Assembly (NCBI RefSeq): GCF_900107135.1
Contig: NZ_FNOV01000004.1
Location: 1 to 64,000, forward strand
DNA from: Hymenobacter psychrophilus
Lineage (GTDB): Bacteria > Bacteroidota > Bacteroidia > Cytophagales > Hymenobacteraceae
Direction: 5' to 3'
Length of the DNA stretch: 64,000 nucleotides
A program made the position numbers and the translations under genes. The notes under the pieces are model-generated. The model ran no database searches and was not told where the DNA came from. It saw nothing but the letters and a program-made list of their open reading frames with translations. Below are positions 39,200 through 48,220 of this stretch, piece by piece. Numbering within the stretch: the stretch's first letter is position 1; each line of letters starts with the position of its first letter.

Positions 39200-41506
39200 A
39201 TGCGCACCAATCACTGGGCCAAAGCCCTGCTGCTGACGTTGCTGCTTCCCTTCACGGCCCGCGCCGATGAGGGCATGTGGCTCCCCATGTTCATCAAGCG
39301 CCTCAACCAGGCCGACATGCAGAAGAAGGGCCTCAAGCTGACGGCCGAAGAAATTTACGATGTCAACAATGCCTCGCTGAAAGATGCCGTGGTGCAGCTC
39401 GGCGGCTTCTGCACCGGCGAGTTCGTGAGCTCGCAGGGCCTGCTGCTCACCAACCACCACTGCGGCTACGACGCCATCCAGAGCAACAGCACGCCCCAAG
39501 ACAACATCCTGCAAAACGGCTTCTACGCCGCCACCAAGGCCGATGAGAAGAAGAACCCCGGCCTGTTCGTGGATATTCTGGTGCGCATGGAAGACGTGAC
39601 GGGCAAGATGCTCGAAGGCATTACGGCCGCCACGCCCGAGGCCGAGCGTATGGCCACCATCCAGCAGCGCCAGCGCGAAACCGCCGAGGCTGCCAAGGAA
39701 AACGGCCAGTACGTAGCATACGTGCGCGACATGTTCGGCGGCAACGAGTACTACCTGTTCATCTACCAGCGCTTCGGCGACGTGCGCCTGGTGGGCGCGC
39801 CGCCCGAGGCCGTGGGTAAGTTCGGTGGCGACACCGACAACTGGATGTGGCCCCGCCACACCGGCGACTTCTCGATGTTCCGGGTGTACGCCGACAAAAA
39901 CAACAAACCCACCGCCGGCACCCAGGCCGATAACGTGCCCTACGTGCCCAAAAAGCACCTGCCCGTCGCCATGCATGGCATCCAGGAAGGCGACTTCGCG
40001 ATGGTGTTCGGCTTCCCCGGCCGCACCCAGCGTTTCTTGCCCGCCGCCGGCCTGCAGCTCACGCTCGACGAAAGCAACCCGGCCCGCATCAAGCTCCGCG
40101 ACACGCGCCTCAAAATCTGGAAGTCCGACATGGACAAAAACCCCGACCTGCGCCTGCAGTACGCCAGCAAGTACGCCAACATTGCCAACTACTGGAAGTA
40201 TTTCATTGGCCAGAACGAGGGCATGAACCGCCTGAAAACTGTTGATACCAAGAAGGCCGAGGAGGCTGCCCTGGCCCAGTGGATTGCCCAGGACCCCACC
40301 CGCCAGCAGCAGTACGGCGAGGCCTTGGGCACGATTGAGCAGGCCTACAAAGTGCAGCGCCAGTACAACCTGAGCAGCCAGTACGTGAACGAAGGCGCTT
40401 TCGGCACCGAAATCGTAACGCTTTCTGCCCGCATGATGCCGCTGGCCAATGCCCTGAAAAGCGGCGACAAAGGCGCCATCAGCAAGGCCACCGAAGCCCT
40501 GCGCGAGCCGGTGAAAGACTACTTCAAGGACTACAGCGCCCCCACCGACCAGAAGGTGTTTGCGGCCCTGCTGAACCTGTATATGCAGGATGTGCCCGCT
40601 GCCCAGCAGCCCGACGTATTTGCCACGGTGAAAAAGCAGTACGGCGGCTCGATGCAGAAGTACGCCGATTACGTGTTCAGCAACTCCTTCCTGACCTCGG
40701 AAGCCAAGGTAAACGCCTTTCTGGCCAACCCAACGCTAGCCAAGCTCGAAGCCGACCCAGCCTACAAAACCTACCAGTCGGTGTACTCGAACTATGTGCA
40801 GAACATTGCCCCCAAACTGCAGGCCTCGCAGGCCGGCCTGGGCCGCGCCAACCGCCTGTACGTAGCCGCCCTGCGCGAAAAGAACTCCCAAAAGGTATAC
40901 TCGCCCGACGCTAACTCGACGATCCGCCTGAGCTACGGCACCGTGCGCCCCTACAACGGCCGCGACGCCGTGCACTACGACTACAAAACCACCGCCCAGG
41001 GCATTCTGGAAAAGCAGGACCCCACCAACCCCGAGTTCGTGGTGCCCGCCAAAGAGCTGGCCCTGATTAAGGCCAAAGACTTTGGCCGCTACGCCGACAA
41101 GGACGGCCAACTGCCCGTAGGTTTCATCACCGATAACGACATCACCGGCGGCAACTCCGGCTCGCCCGTCATCAACGGCCGCGGCGAGCTGATTGGCCTG
41201 GCCTTCGATGGCAACTGGGAAGCCATGACCGGCGACTTGGCCTACGACCCCGAACTCAAGCGCTGCATCAACGTGGACATCCGCTACGTGCTGTGGTGCG
41301 TTGAGAAGCTGGGTGGTGCCAAGCACCTCGTAGACGAAATGACGCTGCAAAACAACGGCCCCAGCCCCGGCGTGGGTGCTGCCTCGGCCATGAACAGCTC
41401 AATGGGCGCCGATATGAGCGACGTGGAGAAGATGAAGGTAAAAACCGAAAACGGCGGTAAAACTAAAATCAAGCGTAAAAACAAGAAGGAAGCCGCCCGC
41501 ATGTAA
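39200..41506 (+). CDS. S46 dipeptidyl-peptidase (DPP7-type by key residue)
   Basis: A 768-residue exported serine peptidase that removes dipeptides from oligopeptides in the periplasm. Signal peptide to about residue 22; mature start DEGMWLPMFI is diagnostic. Catalytic His in LLTNHHCGYDA (residues 85-88) and Ser653 in TGGNSGSPVING. Residue 671 (18 after the Ser, in AFDGNWEA) is Gly. The equivalent position is Gly in DPP7 and Arg in the acidic-specific DPP11, so hydrophobic/broad P1 preference is predicted. A Lys-rich C-terminal tail (TKIKRKNKKEAARM) is unusual. TAACTTCG at 39161-39168 is a possible -7 box. Confidence 0.94.
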   Translation: MRTNHWAKALLLTLLLPFTARADEGMWLPMFIKRLNQADMQKKGLKLTAEEIYDVNNASLKDAVVQLGGFCTGEFVSSQGLLLTNHHCGYDAIQSNSTPQDNILQNGFYAATKADEKKNPGLFVDILVRMEDVTGKMLEGITAATPEAERMATIQQRQRETAEAAKENGQYVAYVRDMFGGNEYYLFIYQRFGDVRLVGAPPEAVGKFGGDTDNWMWPRHTGDFSMFRVYADKNNKPTAGTQADNVPYVPKKHLPVAMHGIQEGDFAMVFGFPGRTQRFLPAAGLQLTLDESNPARIKLRDTRLKIWKSDMDKNPDLRLQYASKYANIANYWKYFIGQNEGMNRLKTVDTKKAEEAALAQWIAQDPTRQQQYGEALGTIEQAYKVQRQYNLSSQYVNEGAFGTEIVTLSARMMPLANALKSGDKGAISKATEALREPVKDYFKDYSAPTDQKVFAALLNLYMQDVPAAQQPDVFATVKKQYGGSMQKYADYVFSNSFLTSEAKVNAFLANPTLAKLEADPAYKTYQSVYSNYVQNIAPKLQASQAGLGRANRLYVAALREKNSQKVYSPDANSTIRLSYGTVRPYNGRDAVHYDYKTTAQGILEKQDPTNPEFVVPAKELALIKAKDFGRYADKDGQLPVGFITDNDITGGNSGSPVINGRGELIGLAFDGNWEAMTGDLAYDPELKRCINVDIRYVLWCVEKLGGAKHLVDEMTLQNNGPSPGVGAASAMNSSMGADMSDVEKMKVKTENGGKTKIKRKNKKEAARM

Positions 41507-41542
41507 GGCCCGGCGCTGCGCTGGATAATTACGTTGCCCGCG

Positions 41543-41628
41543 GTAGGGGCGGGGCTTATCCCCGCCCGCCATTCGCACCGTTTCAACGATAATCGTTAAC
41601 AGTGGGCGGAGACAAGCCCCGCCCCTAC
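41543..41628. repeat. GTAGGGGCGGGGCTT-type inverted repeat
   Basis: Left arm from 41543 (GTAGGGGCGGGGCTTATCCC) and right arm ending 41628 (AGACAAGCCCCGCCCCTAC) pair with one bulge and a central AACGATAATCGTT palindrome in the loop. It lies between the S46 peptidase and the kinase gene. Confidence 0.75.
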
Positions 41629-41721
41629 AAGCCCCTGTTGCCACCCGGCAGCGGGGGCTTTTTGCGTCGTTTGTTTAGCGGAAGTCGTATGTTGAAGTCC
41701 TCCCACCACTCCCGTACCGCT

Positions 41722-43419
41722 ATGCAAACCAGCCCCCAATACGTCATCGGCCTCGATTTTGGCACCAGCTCGGTGCGCGCTTTACTTGTGGAGGTAGCCA
41801 CCGGCCGCGAGGTGGCCGAGGCCGTGCGGCCCTTCCCGCGCTGGGATGCCGGCCAGTTCTGCGACCCCGACCTGAACCAGTTCCGCCAGCACCCGCTCGA
41901 CCACCTCGAAGGCCTCGAACAGGTGGTGCGCGAAGTAGTGGCCTTGGTGGAAGACCCCGCGCAAATAGTTGCCCTGGCCGTAGACGCCACCGCCTCGACG
42001 CCCGGCCCCGTGAACGAGCAGGGCCGGCCCCTGGGCTTGCTGTCCGAATTTGCCGAGGAGCCCGATGCGCTGTTTATCCTCTGGAAAGACCACACCGCCG
42101 TAGCCGAGGCCGAAGAAATCAACCAGCTGGCCCGCTCCTGGGGCGGCCCCGACTACACGAAGTACTCGGGTGGCGTGTACTCGTCGGAGTGGTTCTGGTC
42201 GAAAATCACGCGCATCACCCGCTGCAACGAGCGGGTGGCCCGGGCGGCGCACGCGTGGCTGGAGCACTGCGACTGGCTAACGCTCGAACTCACCGGCCTG
42301 CCCCTGGCCGAGCTCAAGCGCAGCCGCTGCGCCGCCGGCCACAAGGCCCTCTGGCACCCCGACTGGGACGGCCTGCCCGCCGAAGAGTTCCTGGTCCGGC
42401 TCGAACCCAAGCTAGCCGGTCTGCGCGCCCGCCTCTACCAGCAAACCTACCCCGCCGACGAAGCCGCCGGCACCCTGAGCCCCGAGTGGGCCAAAAAGCT
42501 GGGCCTGCGCCCCGAAACAGTGGTAGCCGTGGGCACCATCGACGCCCACGCCGGTGGGGCAGGGGCGGGCATCACGCCGTATGCCATGGTAAAAGTGATG
42601 GGCACCAGCACCTGCGACATCGTGGTGGTGCCGCCCGCCGACCTGGCCAGCCGGGCGCCGGTGGCCGGTATCTGCGGGCAGGTGGAGGGCTCGGTGGTGC
42701 CGGGGCTGGTGGGCCTGGAGGCCGGCCAGTCGGCCTTCGGCGACCTGCTGGCTTGGTTCGAGGAGCTGCTCCGCTGGCCGCTGGCCGCCGTGCTGGCCCA
42801 CGCCGACAGCCTCAACGACAAGCAGCGCGAGCAGCTGCGGCAGGAAGCCGAAAGCAGCCTGCTGGGCCTGCTCACCGAAGCCGCTCAGGCCCTGCCCTTC
42901 GCGCAAAGCCCGGTGCTGGCCCTCGATTGGGTGAACGGCCGCCGCACGCCCGACGCCAACCACCAACTGCAGGGCGCATTGCGCAACCTGACTATGGGCA
43001 GCAGCGCCCCCGAAATATTCCGCGCTTTGGTAGAGGCCCTGTGCTACGGCTCGCGCCGGATTCTGGAGCGGTTCGAGCAGGAGGGCATCGTCATCAAGGA
43101 AATCATTGGCGTGGGGGGCGTGGCCAAAAAATCGGCCTACCTGATGCAGACGCTGGCCGACGTGCTGGGCCGGCGCATTGCGGTAGTGGCTTCGGAGCAG
43201 GCCCCGGCCCTGGGCGCGGCCATGTATGCGGCCGTAGCCGCTGGCTGCTATGCCAGCGTGGCGGCGGCCCAGCAGGCCATGGGCAGCGGCTTTTCGGAGC
43301 ACTACCAGCCCGACCCGGAACGGGCAGCAGCCTACCACGCCCGCTACGCCGAATACCGGGCGCTGGGCGAGTTTATCGAAGCCACCACGCCCGGCCCCGA
43401 AAGTCCGGCCGGCACCTAA
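41722..43419 (+). CDS. araB: Ribulokinase-like FGGY carbohydrate kinase
   Basis: A 565-residue FGGY-family kinase, closest in pattern to AraB: VIGLDFGTSSVRALLV (phosphate loop), ALAVDATASTPGPV, WKDHTAVAEAEEIN, SEWFWSKI, the catalytic Asp region GTIDAHAGGAGAG, MGTSTCDIVV, LVGLEAGQSAFGDLLAW, DWVNGRRTPDAN and the ATP-domain GVGGVAKKSAYLMQTLADVLG. Ribulokinase phosphorylates L-ribulose to ribulose-5-phosphate. The usual partners (araA, araD, transporter) are absent here. ATG 41722 is chosen; the frame extends upstream through the repeat at 41543-41628. Substrate identity within the family is not certain. Confidence 0.85.
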   Translation: MQTSPQYVIGLDFGTSSVRALLVEVATGREVAEAVRPFPRWDAGQFCDPDLNQFRQHPLDHLEGLEQVVREVVALVEDPAQIVALAVDATASTPGPVNEQGRPLGLLSEFAEEPDALFILWKDHTAVAEAEEINQLARSWGGPDYTKYSGGVYSSEWFWSKITRITRCNERVARAAHAWLEHCDWLTLELTGLPLAELKRSRCAAGHKALWHPDWDGLPAEEFLVRLEPKLAGLRARLYQQTYPADEAAGTLSPEWAKKLGLRPETVVAVGTIDAHAGGAGAGITPYAMVKVMGTSTCDIVVVPPADLASRAPVAGICGQVEGSVVPGLVGLEAGQSAFGDLLAWFEELLRWPLAAVLAHADSLNDKQREQLRQEAESSLLGLLTEAAQALPFAQSPVLALDWVNGRRTPDANHQLQGALRNLTMGSSAPEIFRALVEALCYGSRRILERFEQEGIVIKEIIGVGGVAKKSAYLMQTLADVLGRRIAVVASEQAPALGAAMYAAVAAGCYASVAAAQQAMGSGFSEHYQPDPERAAAYHARYAEYRALGEFIEATTPGPESPAGT

Positions 43420-43507
43420 TTCGGGAACAAATTGGACTTGGACGGTTAATCGTGCGTACTACCCAGCGCGCTGCCTAATCGCGCGTGCTTACACCCCCTT
43501 CGTATAC

Positions 43508-44845
43508 ATGGCTAAATCCTTTCTGACGGAAATTAAAGAACACTTCGGTAGTGGCAACTACGAGGGCGACGAACACGGAGGGGCCAACGGCGCTTCGGGC
43601 CAGGGCCTGCCCACCGGCTCGCCGGGCAACTTCATGTTTGCCACCGGCATCGAGTGTTCGTACCCCACCATCGAACACGGTAAAGTGCGCCGCGACCTGC
43701 TCGAAGAGTGCGGGCACTACGAGCATTGGAAGAAAGACCTGCAGCTGGTGCAGGATATGGGCCTGAAGGTACTGCGCTATGGCCTGCCCTACTACAGCAT
43801 GCACAAGGGCCCCGGTGAGTACGACTGGGAGTTTGCCGATAAGGTAATGGCCGAAATCCAGCGGCTGGAAATCACGCCCATCCTCGATTTGATGCACTTC
43901 GGGGTGCCCGACTGGCTGGGTAACTTCCAGAACCCCGAGCTACCGGTGCACTTTGCCGAATACTGCGGCGCCGTGGCCCAGCGCTATCCGTGGGTGCGCT
44001 ATTACACGCCCATCAACGAAATCTACGTAACGGCCAAGCTGAGTGCCAAAGACGGCATTTGGAACGAACAACTGCGCTCGGACGAGGCCTTCGTGACGGC
44101 CATCAAGCACATGGTGGCGGCCTCCATTATGGGCAACCAGCAAATTGCCAAGCACCGCCCCGACTGCGTGATTGTGCAGAGCGAATCGGCCGAGTACACC
44201 CACGAGCTGCGCACCGAGCGCACGCCCCATATTCAGCTGGAAAACAAGCTGCGTTTCCTGGCCCTCGACCTGCTCTACGCCCATCATCCCGACGGCGAGG
44301 TAGTCTCCTACCTGCGCAAAAACGGCCTTACCCAGGAAGAGTACGACTGGTTTATGGTCGGTGAGCCTCCGGGATACCAGATTATGGGCAACGACTACTA
44401 CGGTCGCAACGAGCGCATGATTCTGCCCGATGGCGAAGTGCTGGTGGCCTCCGATGTAATGGGCTGGTTCAACATCACCCACGATTACTACTTGCGCTAC
44501 CGCAAGCCGGTGATGCACACCGAAACCAACATCTTCGACCCCAATGAGGCGCCAATCTGGCTCTGGAAGCAGTGGGTGAACATTCTGCAGATGCGCAAAA
44601 TCGGGGTGCCCGTGCTCGGTTTCACCTGGTACTCGCTCATCGACCAGGTCGATTGGAACCGGGGCCTGGAGGTGAAGGAGGGCACCGTAAACGCCTGCGG
44701 CCTTTTCGATATGGACCGCAACCCCCGCCCCGTAGCCGCGGCCTACAAGCGGCTGCTGCAGGAATACGGCCAGATTGCCATTATTCCCCACGGCGAATTG
44801 TTCGAGCAAACCAGCCGCCCGGCCACGCTGAAAGTGGAGATTTAG
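43508..44845 (+). CDS. Family 1-like glycoside hydrolase
   Basis: A 445-residue TIM-barrel protein. The acid/base motif is YTPINEIYVTAKL (about residue 173) and the nucleophile is probably Glu of PVMHTETNIFD (about residue 341). FMFATGIECSYPTIEHGKVRRD and LRYGLPYYSMHKGPGEYDWEFADKVM are typical GH1 N-terminal segments. There is no signal peptide, so it is cytosolic. It lacks the canonical YITENG form, so I keep the family call cautious; beta-glucosidase or related activity is possible. It follows the kinase gene by 88 bp in the same direction, which suggests shared sugar use. ATG 43508 begins MAKSFLTEI. Confidence 0.8.
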   Translation: MAKSFLTEIKEHFGSGNYEGDEHGGANGASGQGLPTGSPGNFMFATGIECSYPTIEHGKVRRDLLEECGHYEHWKKDLQLVQDMGLKVLRYGLPYYSMHKGPGEYDWEFADKVMAEIQRLEITPILDLMHFGVPDWLGNFQNPELPVHFAEYCGAVAQRYPWVRYYTPINEIYVTAKLSAKDGIWNEQLRSDEAFVTAIKHMVAASIMGNQQIAKHRPDCVIVQSESAEYTHELRTERTPHIQLENKLRFLALDLLYAHHPDGEVVSYLRKNGLTQEEYDWFMVGEPPGYQIMGNDYYGRNERMILPDGEVLVASDVMGWFNITHDYYLRYRKPVMHTETNIFDPNEAPIWLWKQWVNILQMRKIGVPVLGFTWYSLIDQVDWNRGLEVKEGTVNACGLFDMDRNPRPVAAAYKRLLQEYGQIAIIPHGELFEQTSRPATLKVEI

Positions 44846-44884
44846 ACTTTGATAAGCGAGAGGCTGGGGTTTAGCATAAACCAC

Positions 44885-44979
44885 CTGTCATCCTGACGCA
44901 GGAAGGACCTTATTCTACCAGAAAGTATCGTTAATACGGTACTTCTGGTGAGATAAGGTCTTTCCTGCGTCAGGATGAA
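44885..44979. repeat. TGTCATCCTGACGC-type palindromic repeat
   Basis: Left arm 44885-44929 and right arm 44936-44979 (outer sequence CTGTCATCCTGACGCAGGAA against TTCCTGCGTCAGGATGA) pair over about 44 bp with a few mismatches and a very short loop. Same family as 6994-7085 and 11350-11446. It begins 40 bp after the glycosidase stop and may terminate it. Confidence 0.88.
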
Positions 44980-45091
44980 GGTAGTTTCTTCTGGCTTCTT
45001 GCATAATCTATGAAAAAATAATCCTACCATATTTGTAAGAACGAAATAGAGTGGCTACTTTCCAGCAGCTCAACTGCTTAACGGCCACTGT

Positions 45092-45991
45092 ATGGCGAAA
45101 CTCTACTTTCTGGTAGTTCTTTTGACTGGGCTGCCGCTTGCGTCGCGCGCGCAGGGCTTGTGGGGTGCCCGCTCGGCCGCATTGGGGCAGATTGGCACCG
45201 TGCTGGAGGCCGATGGCTGGGCCGGCGCCAGCAACGCCGCCGCGCTCGGCCTGCTTAGCCGGCCCACGGTAGCAGTGGGGGCTGAAAACCGCTACTTACT
45301 GCCCACTCTCAACACGGTTTCATTGGTGGTAGCGGTGCCCATCGGCTATCGCCGCGCCGATGTTCTGGCCGCACCAGTGGCGGGCGTGGCAGCCGCCATA
45401 GCCGGTGCCGAGGCGCCGCGCTACGGCACCGTGGGCGTTACGGCGCAGCGTTTTGGGGGCACGCTGTACTCCGAGCAGCGGCTGGGGCTGGGCTACGGCT
45501 ACCAGCTGGGCACCGTGCGGGTGGGGGCCCGAGCCGAGGTGCTGCAAACCAGCATTCAGGGCCTCGGTAGCCGCCGGGCCGTGGCTGCCTCGCTGGGGGG
45601 GCAGGCCGATATCATTCCGCGCAAGCTCACCTTCGGGGCCACGCTCTACAACCTCAACCAGGCCCGCTTGGCCGAATACCAGGACGAGCGCCTGCCCACC
45701 GTGCTGCGGGCCGGCCTGGCCTGGCGCCCCGCCGACAAGGTGCTGCTGCTGCTGGAAACCGAAAAAGATGTGGAGCAGGATGCCGACTTCAAAGCCGGCC
45801 TCGAATACCAGCCCCTGCCGGCCCTGGCCTTGCGCGCCGGCCTGAGCACGCTCACCAGCCAGCTTACCGGCGGCCTGGGCCTGCGCACCGGGGCATTCCG
45901 GATTGATTATGCCGCCGGCTGGCACGAGGCGCTGGGCCTGAGCCAGCAGCTGAGTGCCGCCTACGTGTGGGAAAAGCCCGGTAAACCATGA
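45092..45991 (+). CDS. PorV/PorQ-like outer-membrane beta-barrel protein
   Basis: A 299-residue protein with a signal peptide (FLVVLLTGLPLASRAQ) and an all-beta body. The opening SAALGQIGTVLEADGWAGASNAAALGLL resembles the start of PorV/PorQ and FadL-like proteins, which plug or line outer-membrane barrels. Repeating strands (RVGARAEVLQ, KLTFGATLYN, VLLLLETEKDVEQ) follow. Its stop overlaps the next gene by 4 bp (ATGA), so the two are translationally coupled and probably work together. I do not claim it is part of the T9SS. Confidence 0.7.
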   Translation: MAKLYFLVVLLTGLPLASRAQGLWGARSAALGQIGTVLEADGWAGASNAAALGLLSRPTVAVGAENRYLLPTLNTVSLVVAVPIGYRRADVLAAPVAGVAAAIAGAEAPRYGTVGVTAQRFGGTLYSEQRLGLGYGYQLGTVRVGARAEVLQTSIQGLGSRRAVAASLGGQADIIPRKLTFGATLYNLNQARLAEYQDERLPTVLRAGLAWRPADKVLLLLETEKDVEQDADFKAGLEYQPLPALALRAGLSTLTSQLTGGLGLRTGAFRIDYAAGWHEALGLSQQLSAAYVWEKPGKP

Positions 45992-48141
45992 AGCCGTGCC
46001 CGCCGCTGGACCGCCCGCTGGCGCGCCCGCTGCCCGCGCTGCTGCTCTTGGTGCTGCTGCTCCTGCTAAGCGCCACCACGGCCCGGGCCCAGGAGTACCC
46101 GCGCCCGCCCGTGCCCGACCTCGACCGGCTGACGCAGGAGCTGTTTGCCGAAATCCAGAGCGACGAGAACAGCGTGGCCTACGAGGACCTCTATGAAACG
46201 CTGTTGCTCTACTACCAGACCCCGCTTAACCTCAACCTGGCCACCCGCGACGAGCTGCGCAGCCTGCTGCTGCTTTCCGAAACCCAGATAACCCACTTGC
46301 TCGACCACCGTCAGCGCACCGGCCTGCTGCTGAGTTTGTATGAGCTGCAAAGCGTCGAGGGCTTCGATCTGCGCACTATCTACCGTATCGCGCCCTTCGT
46401 GGCCGTGCTGACGACGGACCCCAACGCGGTGCGCGGCAACCTCTGGCAGCGCATTGGGCAGGAAGAAAACAACGCCCTGTTTCTGCGCTACGAGCGCACC
46501 GTGCAGGGCCGCCCCGGCTACAGCCGCGCCGATACGACCAGCACCGGCCGCCCCGCCACCCGCTACCTGGGTTCGCCCGACAAGCTGCTGCTGCGCTACC
46601 GCGTGAGCCGGAGCCGCGACTTCAGCCTGGGTTTCACGGCCGAGAAAGACGCCGGCGAACAACTCATCTGGAGCCCTAACACCCGCCGTTACGGGGCCGA
46701 TTTTTACTCGGCCCACTTCGTGGTGCAGGAGCGGGGCCGGCTCAAAACGCTGGCGCTGGGCGACTATCAGCTGCAATTTGGGCAGGGGCTGTTGCTGTCG
46801 TCGGGGTTTGTGGTGGGCAAGGGGGCCGAAACCATTACCACCGTGCGTCGCAGCTCGGTGGGCGTGCGGCCCTACGCCTCGGTGCTCGAAAACTCGTTTT
46901 TTCGGGGCGCGGCGGCCACGGTGGCCGTTACGCCCACGGTGCGGGCCACCGTGTTCGGCTCGCGCAAGCGCGTCGATGCTTCTATCCAGCAGGCCCAGGA
47001 TTCGCTGGCCGAGTTCCGCGAGTTTACTTCGGGCTTACAGCTGAGTGGTTTCCACCGTACGCCCACCGAACTGGCTAACCGCAACGCCCTGCAGGAAACC
47101 GTGCTCGGCGGCCACGCCCAGTACACCAGCCTGAGCGGCGACCTGCAGCTGGGCGCCACCGCCATCAACACCCAGTTCGATAAGCCCCTGCAGCGCCGCG
47201 ACGAGCTATACAACCAGTACGAGCTGCGCGGCGACCACAACCTGGCCCTGGGGGCGCATTACAGCTACGTGTGGCGCAACCTGCTGCTGTTCGGCGAAAC
47301 GGCCCGCAGCACCAGCGGCGGCCTGGGCACCGTGAACGGCTTGCTGGCCAGCCTCTCGCCGGCCGTCGATGTGTCGGTGCTGCAGCGCCACTACGCCCGT
47401 AACTTCCACACGCTCTACGGCAATGCGTTTGGCGAGAATACGCGCAACATCAACGAAAACGGGCTGTACGTGGGCCTGAAAGTGCGGCCCGCGCCGCGCT
47501 GGGAGGCCTCGGCCTACTACGACCGGTTCAGCTTCCCGTGGCTACGCTACCAGGTGGGCGCCCCCAGCACCGGCCACGACTGGCTGCTGCGCCTCACCTT
47601 CAGCCCCAGCAAAACCAGCTTGCTCTATATGCAGCTGCGCCAGCGTACCAAAGCCTACGACGCCGATACGCTGCGGGCCGTGCCGCTGCCCGTGCCCACC
47701 CAGCGCCGCAGCCTGCTGCTGTTTTACGACACCAGCCCGCTGCCCCAACTCAGCTTGCGCACCCGTGTGCAGGGCAGCAGCTACCGCGAAGACGGTGGCC
47801 CGGCTAGCCGCGGCTACGTGCTGGCCCAGGACGTAACCGTGCAGCCCCTGCGCCGCCTGCGCCTCTCGGCCCGCTACGCCCTCTTCGACACCGACGACTA
47901 CGACACCCGCCAGTACGTGTTCGAGCAGGACGTGCTCTACGCCTTCTCCATTCCGGTGCTTTCGGGCCAGGGCACCCGCACCTACGTGCTGGCCCAGTTC
48001 GAGGTCAACCGCCACTTCACGCTCTGGCTGCGCTACGCCGACACCCACTACCGCCACCAAACCACCGTCGGCTCGGGCCTCGACGAAATTCAGGGCAACC
48101 GCCGCTCCGACGTGAAGGCCCAGTTGCGGTACCGGTTCTAG
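45988..48141 (+). CDS. Exported HhH (ComEA-like) N-terminal domain fused to an outer-membrane barrel
   Basis: A 717-residue protein. Signal peptide to about residue 34 (LLLLLLSATTARAQ). Residues ~55-140 form helix-hairpin-helix units (LNLNLATRDELRSLLLLSETQITHLLDHRQR, LLSLYELQSVEGFDLRTI), the type seen in DNA-binding ComEA proteins. The rest is a large series of beta-strands ending in the barrel-like KAQLRYRF with terminal Phe, as expected for an outer-membrane protein. Bacteroidota carry such proteins but their role is not known to me; binding of DNA or a protein partner at the outer membrane is a guess. Overlaps the preceding barrel gene by 4 bp. Confidence 0.75.
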   Translation: MKPCPPLDRPLARPLPALLLLVLLLLLSATTARAQEYPRPPVPDLDRLTQELFAEIQSDENSVAYEDLYETLLLYYQTPLNLNLATRDELRSLLLLSETQITHLLDHRQRTGLLLSLYELQSVEGFDLRTIYRIAPFVAVLTTDPNAVRGNLWQRIGQEENNALFLRYERTVQGRPGYSRADTTSTGRPATRYLGSPDKLLLRYRVSRSRDFSLGFTAEKDAGEQLIWSPNTRRYGADFYSAHFVVQERGRLKTLALGDYQLQFGQGLLLSSGFVVGKGAETITTVRRSSVGVRPYASVLENSFFRGAAATVAVTPTVRATVFGSRKRVDASIQQAQDSLAEFREFTSGLQLSGFHRTPTELANRNALQETVLGGHAQYTSLSGDLQLGATAINTQFDKPLQRRDELYNQYELRGDHNLALGAHYSYVWRNLLLFGETARSTSGGLGTVNGLLASLSPAVDVSVLQRHYARNFHTLYGNAFGENTRNINENGLYVGLKVRPAPRWEASAYYDRFSFPWLRYQVGAPSTGHDWLLRLTFSPSKTSLLYMQLRQRTKAYDADTLRAVPLPVPTQRRSLLLFYDTSPLPQLSLRTRVQGSSYREDGGPASRGYVLAQDVTVQPLRRLRLSARYALFDTDDYDTRQYVFEQDVLYAFSIPVLSGQGTRTYVLAQFEVNRHFTLWLRYADTHYRHQTTVGSGLDEIQGNRRSDVKAQLRYRF

Positions 48142-48220
48142 GGGAGGTTCCACATTAGCAACAACCCTTCTCCGAATGGTTAAGGGCACTGCTGAGAGTG
48201 AAGCTGTGTAACTTGCCTCT

